From positions 1 through 7,210 of the forward strand of contig JBNJEA010000147.1 in assembly GCA_051745395.1 (NCBI GenBank): 7,210 nucleotides of DNA, given 5' to 3'. This DNA comes from JBNJEA01 sp051745395 (GTDB lineage Bacteria; Desulfobacterota; Desulfobacteria; Desulfobacterales; Desulfosalsimonadaceae). The notes under the pieces were generated by a model that worked only from the letters and a program-made list of their open reading frames with translations, was not told the DNA's origin and made no database searches. Made by a program: the position numbers and the translations under genes. This document shows positions 1 through 6,101 of this stretch, piece by piece. The first letter of the stretch is position 1. The number at the start of each line of letters is the position of its first letter.

Positions 1-240
1 GATCCGATACAGCCATTTCCGGTCATAGCGTTTCCAGAGCCGGGTCAATTGCTCCGGGGACATGCCGGCCCCGTAAGCCGCCGCATTGATGGCGCCGGCC
101 GATGACCCGCAGATCAGGTCCGGCTCCCACCCGCATCGTTTCAGGTATTTGAGCACCCCCACCTGGAAGGCCCCCCGGGCGCCGCCTCCGGAAAGGATCA
201 GGGCCCTGTCGATCGTGTTTTTTTTCAGAGTTGCCGTCAT
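1..240 (-). CDS. Patatin-like phospholipase, N-terminal part (cut by window edge)
   Basis: The reverse strand encodes 80 codons and runs off the window. It shows the two patatin signatures: the oxyanion-hole glycine loop SGGGARGAFQ at residues 17-26 and the nucleophile elbow GSSAG at 45-49, with Ser47 as the expected catalytic serine. The catalytic Asp (DG[AG] motif) would lie in the missing part. The family (RssA/YlbK-type patatins) hydrolyses acyl esters of lipids; some patatin-like proteins are linked to storage-granule breakdown. There is no signal peptide, so a cytoplasmic enzyme is likely. The start is well fixed: an in-frame TGA lies at 255-253, five codons upstream, and no other start lies between. 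The ribosome site is weak (GGGA about 8 bases upstream). The gene diverges from the phasin gene across a control region with two operators, so acyl release from a granule is a reasonable inference, not shown. Confidence 0.9.
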   Translation of the reverse strand, partial: MTATLKKNTIDRALILSGGGARGAFQVGVLKYLKRCGWEPDLICGSSAGAINAAAYGAGMSPEQLTRLWKRYDRKWLYRI

Positions 241-265
241 TGGACTATCCCGTCATTGGACTATC
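234..265. repeat. Perfect 16-bp tandem duplication over the patatin start codon
   Basis: The 16-mer CCGTCATTGGACTATC occurs twice head to tail, at 234-249 and 250-265, without mismatch. On the minus strand each copy carries an ATG. The upstream ATG (256-254) reads Met-Thr-Gly then TAG, ending 4 bases before the real start at 240. The duplication thus makes a three-codon minicistron and supplies the only GGGA-like ribosome site near the true start. Confidence 0.9.
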
Positions 266-312
266 GGTTGCAAGAGGATTCGAAAGGCCCGCGATACCGT
301 TCATAAAAAAGC

Positions 313-342
313 TTGACATTTTGTAACGCAGTGCGTCATATT
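313..342 (+). promoter_or_regulatory. Operator copy 1 within a promoter-like sequence
   Basis: TTGACA (313-318) and CATATT (337-342) are 18 bases apart. An imperfect palindrome centred on base 331 fills the spacer (322-340, two mismatches; core AACGCA-G-TGCGTC). It matches the perfect copy at 388-408 and the copy at 6110-6126 in both sequence and position after TTGAC. The transcript would run toward the phasin gene; the site could equally repress the divergent patatin gene. Confidence 0.6.
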
Positions 343-345
343 CAA
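318..345 (-). promoter_or_regulatory. Possible promoter for the patatin-like gene, overlapping operator 1
   Basis: On the reverse strand, TTGAAT (345-340) lies 16 bases before CAAAAT (323-318), with the TGACGCACTGCGT core of operator 1 in the spacer. This mirrors the layout of the phasin promoter in the opposite direction. The -10 match is poor, so this is a tentative call. Confidence 0.35.
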
Positions 346-382
346 GGAAATCAATTTTTTCGGGTTTATGAAAATTTTTTAC

Positions 383-411
383 TTGACTTATGACGCATTG
401 CGTCATAAATT
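383..411 (+). promoter_or_regulatory. Operator copy 2, perfect palindrome, in the likely phasin promoter
   Basis: TTGACT (383-388) is followed by a perfect 21-bp inverted repeat at 388-408, with arms TTATGACGCA and TGCGTCATAA around a single T. The -10 element could be CATAAA (404-409, spacer 15) or TAAATT (406-411, spacer 17). Size and symmetry fit a TetR-family repressor site that would block RNA polymerase directly. The leader from here to the phasin start would be about 80-85 bases. The regulator itself is not in the window. Confidence 0.75.
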
Positions 412-500
412 GGATTTCAAGCAACGCAATACGGTATTTGTTTATTTACTGAATCAAAGAAAATAGCACAGAATTGTAAATTCAAAAAGGAGGAATCATC

Positions 501-1001
501 ATGGCAGAAGCAAAACAGACCCAGAAAAAGCAGACGGAAAAAGTCAACCTCACCGGCCGGGTCCAGAAGGCGGCCGAAACGCTGCAGGAGCGGGTCAAGG
601 ATTACAACGAAAAGTATGTAACCAAAACCGTCGAAAAAGGCCGGGAAACCGTTAAGCAGTACAATGACAAGTATGTAAACAAGGCCATTGAAAAAGGCAA
701 AACCTACGTCGACGGCCCCTACAAGAAAGTCTCCGGCACCATGGACGACGTGCTGGCCAAGGGCCGTTCCCTGGAAAAGGACGCCTGGAAGAAAATCGAT
801 GCCTACGTTGCCAGCGGCCGGAAATTCATGTACAAGGTTCCCATGGTCGAAACCATTGAAAAGCGGGTAAGCGACCGTTTGAACGCCGTGCCTTCCGTGG
901 TCAACCTGCCGGGCAAAAACGATATTGATCAACTGACCCGGGCCATGGAATCCTTAAACGCCAACATTGAATCCCTGAAAAAACAACAGGTTCAGCAATA
1001 A
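501..1001 (+). CDS. Phasin-like granule-associated protein
   Basis: A 166-residue, lysine-rich, soluble protein with a ribosome site AGGAGG (488-493) seven bases before ATG. The N-terminal tail (1-15) is rich in Lys and Gln. Residues 32-50 and 51-69 form a tandem 19-residue repeat (VKxYNxKYVxK..EKG). A middle helical part (about 74-130) leads to a C-terminal amphipathic segment NLPGKNDIDQLTRAMESLN (135-153), the pattern typical of PHA granule proteins of the PhaI/PhaF phasin group. Phasins coat the surface of PHA or neutral-lipid inclusions and control granule number and size. The same C-terminal pattern recurs in the two regulator/phasin fusions of this window, which favours a shared granule coat. 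A strong operator-controlled promoter lies upstream and a GC-rich hairpin follows, suggesting abundant, separately tuned expression. There are no cysteines, signal peptide or membrane helix. Family assignment is by pattern only. Confidence 0.72.
   Translation: MAEAKQTQKKQTEKVNLTGRVQKAAETLQERVKDYNEKYVTKTVEKGRETVKQYNDKYVNKAIEKGKTYVDGPYKKVSGTMDDVLAKGRSLEKDAWKKIDAYVASGRKFMYKVPMVETIEKRVSDRLNAVPSVVNLPGKNDIDQLTRAMESLNANIESLKKQQVQQ
594..707 (+). repeat. 57-bp tandem repeat coding for a 19-residue phasin repeat
   Basis: Bases 594-650 and 651-707 encode two adjacent units: VKDYNEKYVTKTVEKGRET and VKQYNDKYVNKAIEKGKTY. They match at 12 of 19 residues, mostly with conservative changes elsewhere, and the DNA has diverged too, so the duplication is old and kept by selection. 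Confidence 0.85.
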
Positions 1002-1008
1002 CAACGTT

Positions 1009-1041
1009 GATGCCCGGCCGATTGCCTTTCGGCCGGGCATC
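1009..1041 (+). terminator. Strong GC hairpin after the phasin gene (terminator or RNA stabiliser)
   Basis: A perfect 13-bp stem pairs GATGCCCGGCCGA (1009-1021) with TCGGCCGGGCATC (1029-1041) around a 7-base loop, starting 8 bases after the stop codon. No T-run follows, so it may protect the phasin mRNA 3' end or only partly terminate, giving more phasin than downstream proteins. Confidence 0.65.
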
Positions 1042-1073
1042 CGCATATGCTGCGACGGGCGCGGCAGCCGCAG

Positions 1074-1104
1074 TTGACAGCGAACGCGCTTTGTCTTGCA
1101 AGAT
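1074..1104 (+). promoter_or_regulatory. Possible internal promoter for the regulator/phasin fusion
   Basis: A consensus TTGACA (1074-1079) lies after the hairpin, with CAAGAT (1099-1104) 19 bases on; the -10 and spacing are poor. The spacer holds a different imperfect palindrome (GACAGCG...CGCTTTGTC, 1076-1095). The shared operator is absent here. Confidence 0.3.
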
Positions 1105-1136
1105 TGTGAGGGTTTCCAAGGGGAGGAGGGTATACA

Positions 1137-1817
1137 ATGCATCAGATTAAACGATATGCCAATGGTCGATTTTATGATACCGTGAACAAAAATTTCGTTA
1201 ACCGGGATCAAATCGCCGAACTGATGGCATCGGGCACCAAGATTTCCATTATTGATACAAAAAGCGGCAAGGATATCACCGAACAGATTGCCGGCCAGAT
1301 CCAGGACCGGCAAAAGGACAAACAAAAGCAAACCGGGCGGAAAAAGACCACATCGAAAAAGTCCGGAAAGTCGGAAAAGTCCGAAAAGAAAGGGGCGGAA
1401 GAGGCCGTCAGCGGGGTGGCCCGGATGTTTCGCAAAGGCGGCGATACCCTCTATGATTACGGCAGACGCTATGCCGCCATGTGGCAGAACCTGATGAACA
1501 TGTCCCGGGACGAAATCGACAAGGTCGTAAATAAACTTGTCAAAGACAACGAGATTTCGGAAAACGAAGGCAGTAAATTAAAGGCCGAAATCGAGCGGTA
1601 CCGCGACAATGTTCAGGGCTGGGTTACCCGCAACATTGACCGCCGCATCAACGAGGTGTTGAATCGGATGAACCTGGCCAACCGCGAACAGGTTGTGGAA
1701 TTGACCCAAAAGATTGACGCGCTGAACAAAAAGATCCAGGAACTCGAAAAAGAGACCGGAAAATCCAGCAGCAGCCGGAAAAGCAGCGCCAAAAAGACAA
1801 CCAAAACCACCGCGTGA
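1137..1817 (+). CDS. PHA-synthesis regulator domain fused to a phasin-like coiled coil (long copy)
   Basis: A 226-residue protein with ribosome site AGGAGG (1124-1129), 7 bases before ATG. Residues 3-50 match the PhaR/PhbR N-terminal DNA-binding domain (IKRYANGRFYDT ... ITE). In characterised PhaR proteins this domain binds phasin promoters and is released when the protein docks on granules. A lysine-rich linker (about 58-86) follows, then a helical region (95-165: MFRKGGDTLYDYGRRY, MSRDEIDKVVNKLV), then the phasin-type segment MNLANREQVVELTQKIDALN (178-197), and a Lys/Ser/Thr-rich tail (205-226). The basic linker and tail resemble the DNA-binding tails of PhaF-like phasins. In the conserved NR[RK]LYDT motif, Arg is replaced by Gly10. 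The gene lies between the phasin gene and the ATPase pair. Likely role: link granules to DNA and/or regulate granule genes. A paralogue lies at 6220. Confidence 0.82.
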   Translation: MHQIKRYANGRFYDTVNKNFVNRDQIAELMASGTKISIIDTKSGKDITEQIAGQIQDRQKDKQKQTGRKKTTSKKSGKSEKSEKKGAEEAVSGVARMFRKGGDTLYDYGRRYAAMWQNLMNMSRDEIDKVVNKLVKDNEISENEGSKLKAEIERYRDNVQGWVTRNIDRRINEVLNRMNLANREQVVELTQKIDALNKKIQELEKETGKSSSSRKSSAKKTTKTTA

Positions 1818-1842
1818 TGCCTTGGTGTTTTCGGGCAGAAAG

Positions 1843-1888
1843 CGGCCGGAAAGCAGGGCGCAACCGGCCGGACAGCAAAACGGCCGGT
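1843..1888 (+). terminator. Alternative GC hairpins between the fusion gene and the ATPase pair
   Basis: ACCGGCCG (1863-1870) can pair with CGGCCGGT (1881-1888), loop 10. Its CCGGCCG can instead pair with CGGCCGG at 1843-1849, loop 14. No T-run follows. This may be a weak terminator or a processing site; transcription could continue into the ATPase genes. Confidence 0.4.
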
Positions 1889-1941
1889 GCTTGTCAGTTG
1901 AAAAGGCGGGGTTGCCGATCGTCGTCTGGGTGGATTGATTG

Positions 1942-2970
1942 ATGGAGTCGGAAGCTGGATCGGAAACGTTGGCCGACATGTTTGCCCGCCGATTGATTTT
2001 TGTCATGGGCAAAGGCGGGGTGGGAAAAACCACCCTCGCCATTGCCGCCGCCTATGCCGCCCAAGCTCTGGGCAAGCGGGTATTGCTGGCCGAAACCGAA
2101 GAAAATCGGTCCATCAGCCGTTTTTTCAACCAGCAGGAACTGGGCGAAATCCCGGTTCGGGTTTCAGACAACATCCGCATCGCCCGGGTACATCCCAAGT
2201 CCGAACTCGAAACCTACACCCACACCAATATCAAATCCCGGTTTCTTTCCCGGCGGATTACCCGGAGCCGGCTGTTTGATTATCTGGCCGAGGCCACCCC
2301 CGGACTCAAGGAGGTCATGACTCTGGGCCGGATCTGGCGGTGGGAAGCCGCCAGGGATCCAAACGGCCGTTATATCTACGACACCGTTATTGTGGATGCG
2401 CCGGCGACCGGCCACGGTTTGGGGCTGTTGCGCCTGCCGAAGCTTTTGATCGAAATGATCCGCATCGGTCCCGTGGCCGCTCAGATTCGGGACCTGCAGG
2501 CCGTACTGGCTGACGAAAAAATCACGTGGCTTTGCCTGGTGACCCAGCCCGAAGAATTGTCGGTGAAAGAATCTCTGGCATTAATGGATACCGCCCGGGA
2601 TGATGTTGGTATTCCGGTCCGCAGCTTGTTTTTAAACGGCGTCTATCCCGCCTTGTTTACACCGGCCCAAGCCGATAAAATAGCGGCTGTCACAGAACAG
2701 GGCAGGGCCGGCCAGGCCTTGCGCTCGCGTTTTTCCGATCCCGAAGGCCTCGATTCGGTGCTCCGGGCGGCCGTCCACCAATCGATCCGTCAACGCATTC
2801 ACCAGGGATATCAAAAACAACTCGGCGAGGATGCGGCCTGCCCGGTGATTCCGATTCCGTACTATTTTACCAACCAGTTGACCTTCGAAGACATGGAGTC
2901 AATCGCTGCGATGTTGCAACCACCGGAAAAAAACGAACGGAATGGCAGGGATGCTGGAAACGATCGGTAA
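1942..2970 (+). CDS. ArsA/Get3-like ATPase, first of a pair (altered switch I)
   Basis: A 342-residue P-loop ATPase of the ArsA/Get3 family. It has the deviant Walker A GKGGVGKTT (23-31, with signature Lys24 and P-loop Lys29) and the switch II motif VDAPATGH (151-158, close to DTAPTGH of Get3/ArsA). In place of the switch I TDPAHS motif it has TEENRS, so the position of the water-activating Asp is Glu53 and the DPA core is lost. ATG at 1942 follows GGGTGG (1928-1933); a TTG at 1939 and a later ATG at 1978 are alternatives. The C-terminal 150 residues include LFLNGVYP, a family-like adenine-loop region. No arsenite-binding Cys cluster, arsB/acr3 or arsR is present, so arsenic efflux is unlikely. 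It overlaps the next gene, implying translational coupling and a heteromeric complex, like the paired mycobacterial homologues Rv3679/Rv3680. The client is unknown; delivery of hydrophobic proteins to membrane or granule is an inference. Confidence 0.85.
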   Translation: MESEAGSETLADMFARRLIFVMGKGGVGKTTLAIAAAYAAQALGKRVLLAETEENRSISRFFNQQELGEIPVRVSDNIRIARVHPKSELETYTHTNIKSRFLSRRITRSRLFDYLAEATPGLKEVMTLGRIWRWEAARDPNGRYIYDTVIVDAPATGHGLGLLRLPKLLIEMIRIGPVAAQIRDLQAVLADEKITWLCLVTQPEELSVKESLALMDTARDDVGIPVRSLFLNGVYPALFTPAQADKIAAVTEQGRAGQALRSRFSDPEGLDSVLRAAVHQSIRQRIHQGYQKQLGEDAACPVIPIPYYFTNQLTFEDMESIAAMLQPPEKNERNGRDAGNDR

Positions 2971-4069
2971 ACCCGGCGGTCCCGGCATCGTAGTATGCTG
3001 CGGCAGCGGCGGCGTCGGCAAGACCACCGTATCGGCTGCGATCGGGCTGTGCGGCGCCCTTGCCGGTTTGAATACCGTGGTGCTGACCATCGATCCGGCC
3101 CGCCGGCTTGCCGATTCCCTGGGAATCGGCGAATTCCAGGAAGAAGCCCAGCGCGTGCCCCTGGAACAATACATAGAGGCGCCGGGGCAACTCCATGCCA
3201 TGATGCTGGATGCCAAGCGGACCTTTGACCGCCTGATCCTCCGGTATGCACCGCCGTCAATGCAGCCGCGGATTTTTTCGAATCGCTATTACCAGCACCT
3301 TTCCAATAACATGGCCGGTTCCCACGAATATATGGCCATGGAACGGCTCTATGAAATCTATCACCAGGGCGACTATGATTTCATCGTCCTGGATACGCCG
3401 CCCAGCCGTCGGGCACTGGATTTTTTGGAAGCCCCCCAGCGGATGCTCAATGTTTTGGGGCACCAATTCTTCATAAAACTGTTCAAACCCTACATGAGCG
3501 CGGGGCGATTCGGTCTGAAAGTCTTTAACCTGGTTGCGGCCCCGGTATTTAAGGCCATTTCACAGATTGTGGGCAACCAGGCCATGGAGGACTTGTTTGC
3601 GTTTTTCCGGTTATGGAACGATGTGTTGTTTGAAGGCTTTCGGCAACGGGCCCGGGCGGTTGAAAAATTGCTCGCCGATCCGAAGACCGCTTTTCTGGCC
3701 GTCACCACGCCGCAGGCGCCCCCCATGGATGAAGCGCTTTATCTCTACCACCAATTGGTAAAACGGCAGATGCCGTTTGCCGGCTTTATCGTCAACCGGG
3801 TCCACGACATTGAATCCCGGCCGTCGGCAGGCAATCTCTTCGATGAATTGTCCGCCATAGACGGCGAAGTCTTTGACCCGGAAATGATCGAAAAGCTCCG
3901 GGTCGCTTACGAACGGCTGGGCAGGCTTTCACAAAACGATGCCGCTGCGATTGCCGAGTTAAAAGCCGGACTCCCCCCCGAAATCGGCGTGCGCCAGGTA
4001 CCGTTTGCCGACACGGAGGTCACCGATATCGCCAGCCTGAAGAAGATCTGTGATTTTCTTTCCACCTAA
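2942..4069 (+). CDS. ArsA/Get3-like ATPase, second of a pair (no signature lysine)
   Basis: A 375-residue partner of the preceding ATPase. Walker A is GSGGVGKTT (21-29): P-loop Lys27 is kept, but the signature Lys that normally reaches across the dimer is Ser22. Switch I is intact (TIDPARRLADS, Asp51) and switch II is LDTPPSRRALDFLEAP (150-165, Asp151). Residues about 165-215 (HQFFIKLFKPYM ... FNLVAAPVFKAI) are a hydrophobic helical stretch where Get3 has its client-binding groove. FIVNRV near residue 282 fits the adenine-loop strand. The start overlaps the upstream gene by 29 bases; ATG at 2951 (20-base overlap) is also possible. No Get3 CxxC zinc motif is visible. Its missing residue is the opposite of its partner's, which argues for an obligate heterodimer. 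The gene ends the rightward group and faces the acyltransferase gene. Confidence 0.87.
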   Translation: MAGMLETIGKPGGPGIVVCCGSGGVGKTTVSAAIGLCGALAGLNTVVLTIDPARRLADSLGIGEFQEEAQRVPLEQYIEAPGQLHAMMLDAKRTFDRLILRYAPPSMQPRIFSNRYYQHLSNNMAGSHEYMAMERLYEIYHQGDYDFIVLDTPPSRRALDFLEAPQRMLNVLGHQFFIKLFKPYMSAGRFGLKVFNLVAAPVFKAISQIVGNQAMEDLFAFFRLWNDVLFEGFRQRARAVEKLLADPKTAFLAVTTPQAPPMDEALYLYHQLVKRQMPFAGFIVNRVHDIESRPSAGNLFDELSAIDGEVFDPEMIEKLRVAYERLGRLSQNDAAAIAELKAGLPPEIGVRQVPFADTEVTDIASLKKICDFLST

Positions 4070-4106
4070 ATGGAGCGATTTTCAAGTTTGCCGCAGATAC
4101 AAGAAA

Positions 4107-4160
4107 GATGCAGACGAGCTATAGTGGACTATGCGAGGCTGCATCTGACGCAGTAGATGC
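4107..4160. terminator. Convergent-gene gap with mutually exclusive hairpins
   Basis: Between the ATPase stop and the acyltransferase stop, GATGCAG (4107-4113) can pair with CTGCATC (4139-4145), enclosing an inner hairpin ATAGT-gg-ACTAT (4121-4132). The same GCATCT (4141-4146) can instead pair with AGATGC (4155-4160). No T-run is present. It may act as a weak two-way terminator. The gap shows no coding sequence. Confidence 0.45.
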
Positions 4161-4187
4161 GGTAAAATTGGAAATCAATGGCGGACT

Positions 4188-5855
4188 TTATCCGACCGTT
4201 TCCTGCCCGCCATCATCACTGCTTTCTTCTTCTTTGGCCAGTTTTTCGTATTTCGACAGGTGAAGGGTGCAGTACATGGAATTCGTCGCCGCCCGGTTGT
4301 GGCACTGGGCGCCGCTTTGCGTAATGGCCTTGCAGCGGATGGACTGCACGTTGGCCTTTTGGGCCGGTTCCGCCACGCTCGGATCCATGGACCGGTCGTT
4401 GAAGACCAGGGGTTCTTTTTCCATCTTTCCGGCCTTGTACATGCCCAGCAGCATGTGAAATTCGTTTTCAAAATGGTCGAGTATGGATTTCGGGTCGGAG
4501 ACCAGGCCGGCGTCGGTGGCGATGCCGAGCGAGACCTCGCCGTTGTAGCTGATAATGCTGATGCCGATGCCCAGCCCGCCGATTCGCGGGACCCAGAACA
4601 TGATTTTATTGATTTTTTCGCCGGCAAAATAAAGCGGCTGCTGCGGGCCGGGCACGTTGCTCAAAACCCCGGTGGTTTTATTGGCAAACATTGTGGCGGC
4701 TTTCTGGGCAAGCTTGGCCGAGGACACGCCGAGGGCGTTTAAAACCGTATAGGCAACGGCCGCATCCGGGGCTTCCTTGAGATCGCTGATGCGGCGCTGC
4801 ACTTCCCGGATGCGCAGGACGGGATCATCAATGTGGACCGGCAGGGCGGCTAAGATCAGGCTGAACTGGTTGCCCAGCTCGATTTCCGAATCGAGCGGCC
4901 GGATGTTGATCGGCATGGCCATGCGGATATCTAAGTCGCCGACGAGGTTGTGGCGCTGTTGGAGGTATCGGCGCAGCGCGCCGGTGACCAGGGCGACAAG
5001 GATATCATTGATGGTGGAATTGAAGTATTTGCTGATGGACTTGATGTCGGAAACCGGCAGGGGGTCAGACCAGGCCACGCTTTTGCGGACGCTGAGCTCG
5101 CCCTTGAAAACGGTCTTGCGGTCGGCCGGCAGCAGCATGATCTTGCTCATCACCGTTACCGTGTCCAGAACGAATTTGCTGGCGACCCTGCCCCGTTTTA
5201 ACAGATGGTAGGGATTAGACACGGTAGTTTCGACTTCGCTGGCCATGAAACGGGCGACCTTGCGCGCCTGCCGTCTGGCGCGGTTTAGTTTTTTAAATGC
5301 CGACTCCAGGGGCTGGAACAGATCAAAGGTGGTGGCCTTTTCGGTCTCCATTTGTTCGATATTGTTTTTCCATGCCGCATCCGGTTCATAGTCGGTCATT
5401 GACAGCAGCAGACGGATCAGGGCGATGCCGTCGGCGATACAATGGTGGATGCGGACGAAAAGCACCGACCCGTTGCCCTCGACGTTTTCGATATAATGGG
5501 CCTGCCACAGCGGTTTTGTGGGATCGAGCGGCGTTGCCGTCAGGTCGCTGATCAATTCTTCCAGATCTTCCTTGCTCCCGGGCGAGGGCAGGGCAAGCCG
5601 GTGGAGATGGGAGCGCAGGTCAAATCGCGGATCGAGTTCCCATACGGCATTTCCCATGCCGGTGACGGGGCGAACCACACGCTTTTTAAACCGGTCATAG
5701 CACAGCAGGCGGTTTTTGAAAGTCTGCTTCAGCTGCTCAAAATCCAGGGGATTGTCGAACTGTAAAAAACCGGTGATGACCATGAGGTTGGTCGGATGGT
5801 CCATATGCAGCCAGAAATTGTCGATATTGGACATGATTTCAACCTGTTTATTCAT
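4188..5855 (-). CDS. Wax ester synthase/diacylglycerol acyltransferase (WS/DGAT) with Cys3His tail
   Basis: A 555-residue bacterial WS/DGAT that joins acyl-CoA to a fatty alcohol or diacylglycerol to make wax ester or triacylglycerol, usually at the inner face of the membrane. It carries the catalytic HHCIADG (HHxxxDG, residues 137-143), PLDPTKPLW (109-117), NDILVALVTGALRRYL (283-298), MPINIRP (314-320), LSNVPGP (398-404) and the C-terminal GISIISYNGEVSLGI (431-445). The N-terminus lacks the usual MxxLSxxDxxF wording but has the equivalent MSNIDNFWLHMD. The start is backed by AAGGAGG (5868-5862), six bases before ATG. The core ends near residue 475; an extra 80 residues follow, with RCKAITQSGAQC...MYCTLH (Cys508, Cys518, Cys529, His532), a probable small zinc-binding motif found on unrelated proteins, then an acidic end. 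The gene diverges from the second regulator/phasin fusion, so a role in a coated neutral-lipid granule is likely. Confidence 0.93.
   Translation of the reverse strand: MNKQVEIMSNIDNFWLHMDHPTNLMVITGFLQFDNPLDFEQLKQTFKNRLLCYDRFKKRVVRPVTGMGNAVWELDPRFDLRSHLHRLALPSPGSKEDLEELISDLTATPLDPTKPLWQAHYIENVEGNGSVLFVRIHHCIADGIALIRLLLSMTDYEPDAAWKNNIEQMETEKATTFDLFQPLESAFKKLNRARRQARKVARFMASEVETTVSNPYHLLKRGRVASKFVLDTVTVMSKIMLLPADRKTVFKGELSVRKSVAWSDPLPVSDIKSISKYFNSTINDILVALVTGALRRYLQQRHNLVGDLDIRMAMPINIRPLDSEIELGNQFSLILAALPVHIDDPVLRIREVQRRISDLKEAPDAAVAYTVLNALGVSSAKLAQKAATMFANKTTGVLSNVPGPQQPLYFAGEKINKIMFWVPRIGGLGIGISIISYNGEVSLGIATDAGLVSDPKSILDHFENEFHMLLGMYKAGKMEKEPLVFNDRSMDPSVAEPAQKANVQSIRCKAITQSGAQCHNRAATNSMYCTLHLSKYEKLAKEEESSDDGGQETVG
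4257..4335 (-). other. Probable zinc-binding Cys3His module appended to WS/DGAT
   Basis: Residues about 507-533 of the acyltransferase read RCKAITQSGAQC, then a 10-residue spacer, then CTLH. The layout C-x9-C-x10-C-x2-H with a T-x2-G between the first two cysteines matches a short recurrent module (CK..T..G..C...YC..H) seen at ends of diverse bacterial proteins. Its function is not known to me; metal binding is inferred from ligand spacing. Confidence 0.65.
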
Positions 5856-6008
5856 ATTTTGCCTCCTTGAAAATAATAGATCCGCTTCCCGTGTTTTTCC
5901 GTAAATAAAGAACCGGGAATACGGTTATGGGTCCTTGATGAAATCGATTTCTGCTGAAACCGTGTGGTTGCTTGTTTCGTTTTTAAGGCGGGTTCCCCGT
6001 ATAGAATT

Positions 6009-6037
6009 AAATTAACAAAGCGGGCTTCTGATTGCAA
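6009..6037 (-). promoter_or_regulatory. Possible promoter for the WS/DGAT gene
   Basis: On the reverse strand, TTGCAA (6037-6032) lies 17 bases before TAATTT (6014-6009). The spacing is ideal and the hexamers moderate. The leader would be about 145 bases. The operator palindrome does not overlap it, so this gene may be controlled differently from the phasin and fusion genes. Confidence 0.35.
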
Positions 6038-6101
6038 ATCAAAATTTGAAAAGCACTGGTTTTCACAGCAATTTTCTGATATGCCCCGGCGGGCAAAAAC
6101 G

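Noticed and set aside
417..932. Long minus-strand open frame opposite the phasin gene
   Set aside because: It is antisense to a gene with a clear ribosome site and family pattern; its translation is rich in Phe/Leu/Gly, as expected from the complement of a Lys/Glu-rich gene.
1942..4069. Arsenite-efflux (ars) operon reading of the two ATPases
   Set aside because: No arsB/acr3, arsR, arsC or arsD is nearby, and no arsenite-binding cysteine cluster is visible; the neighbours are storage-granule genes.
4146..4153. TGACGCA in the convergent gap as a fourth operator
   Set aside because: Only one half-site is present, without the second arm or a TTGAC box.
4950..5201. Plus-strand open frames within the acyltransferase gene
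   Set aside because: The minus-strand frame carries all WS/DGAT motifs over 555 residues; the plus-strand frames are shadows without ribosome sites.
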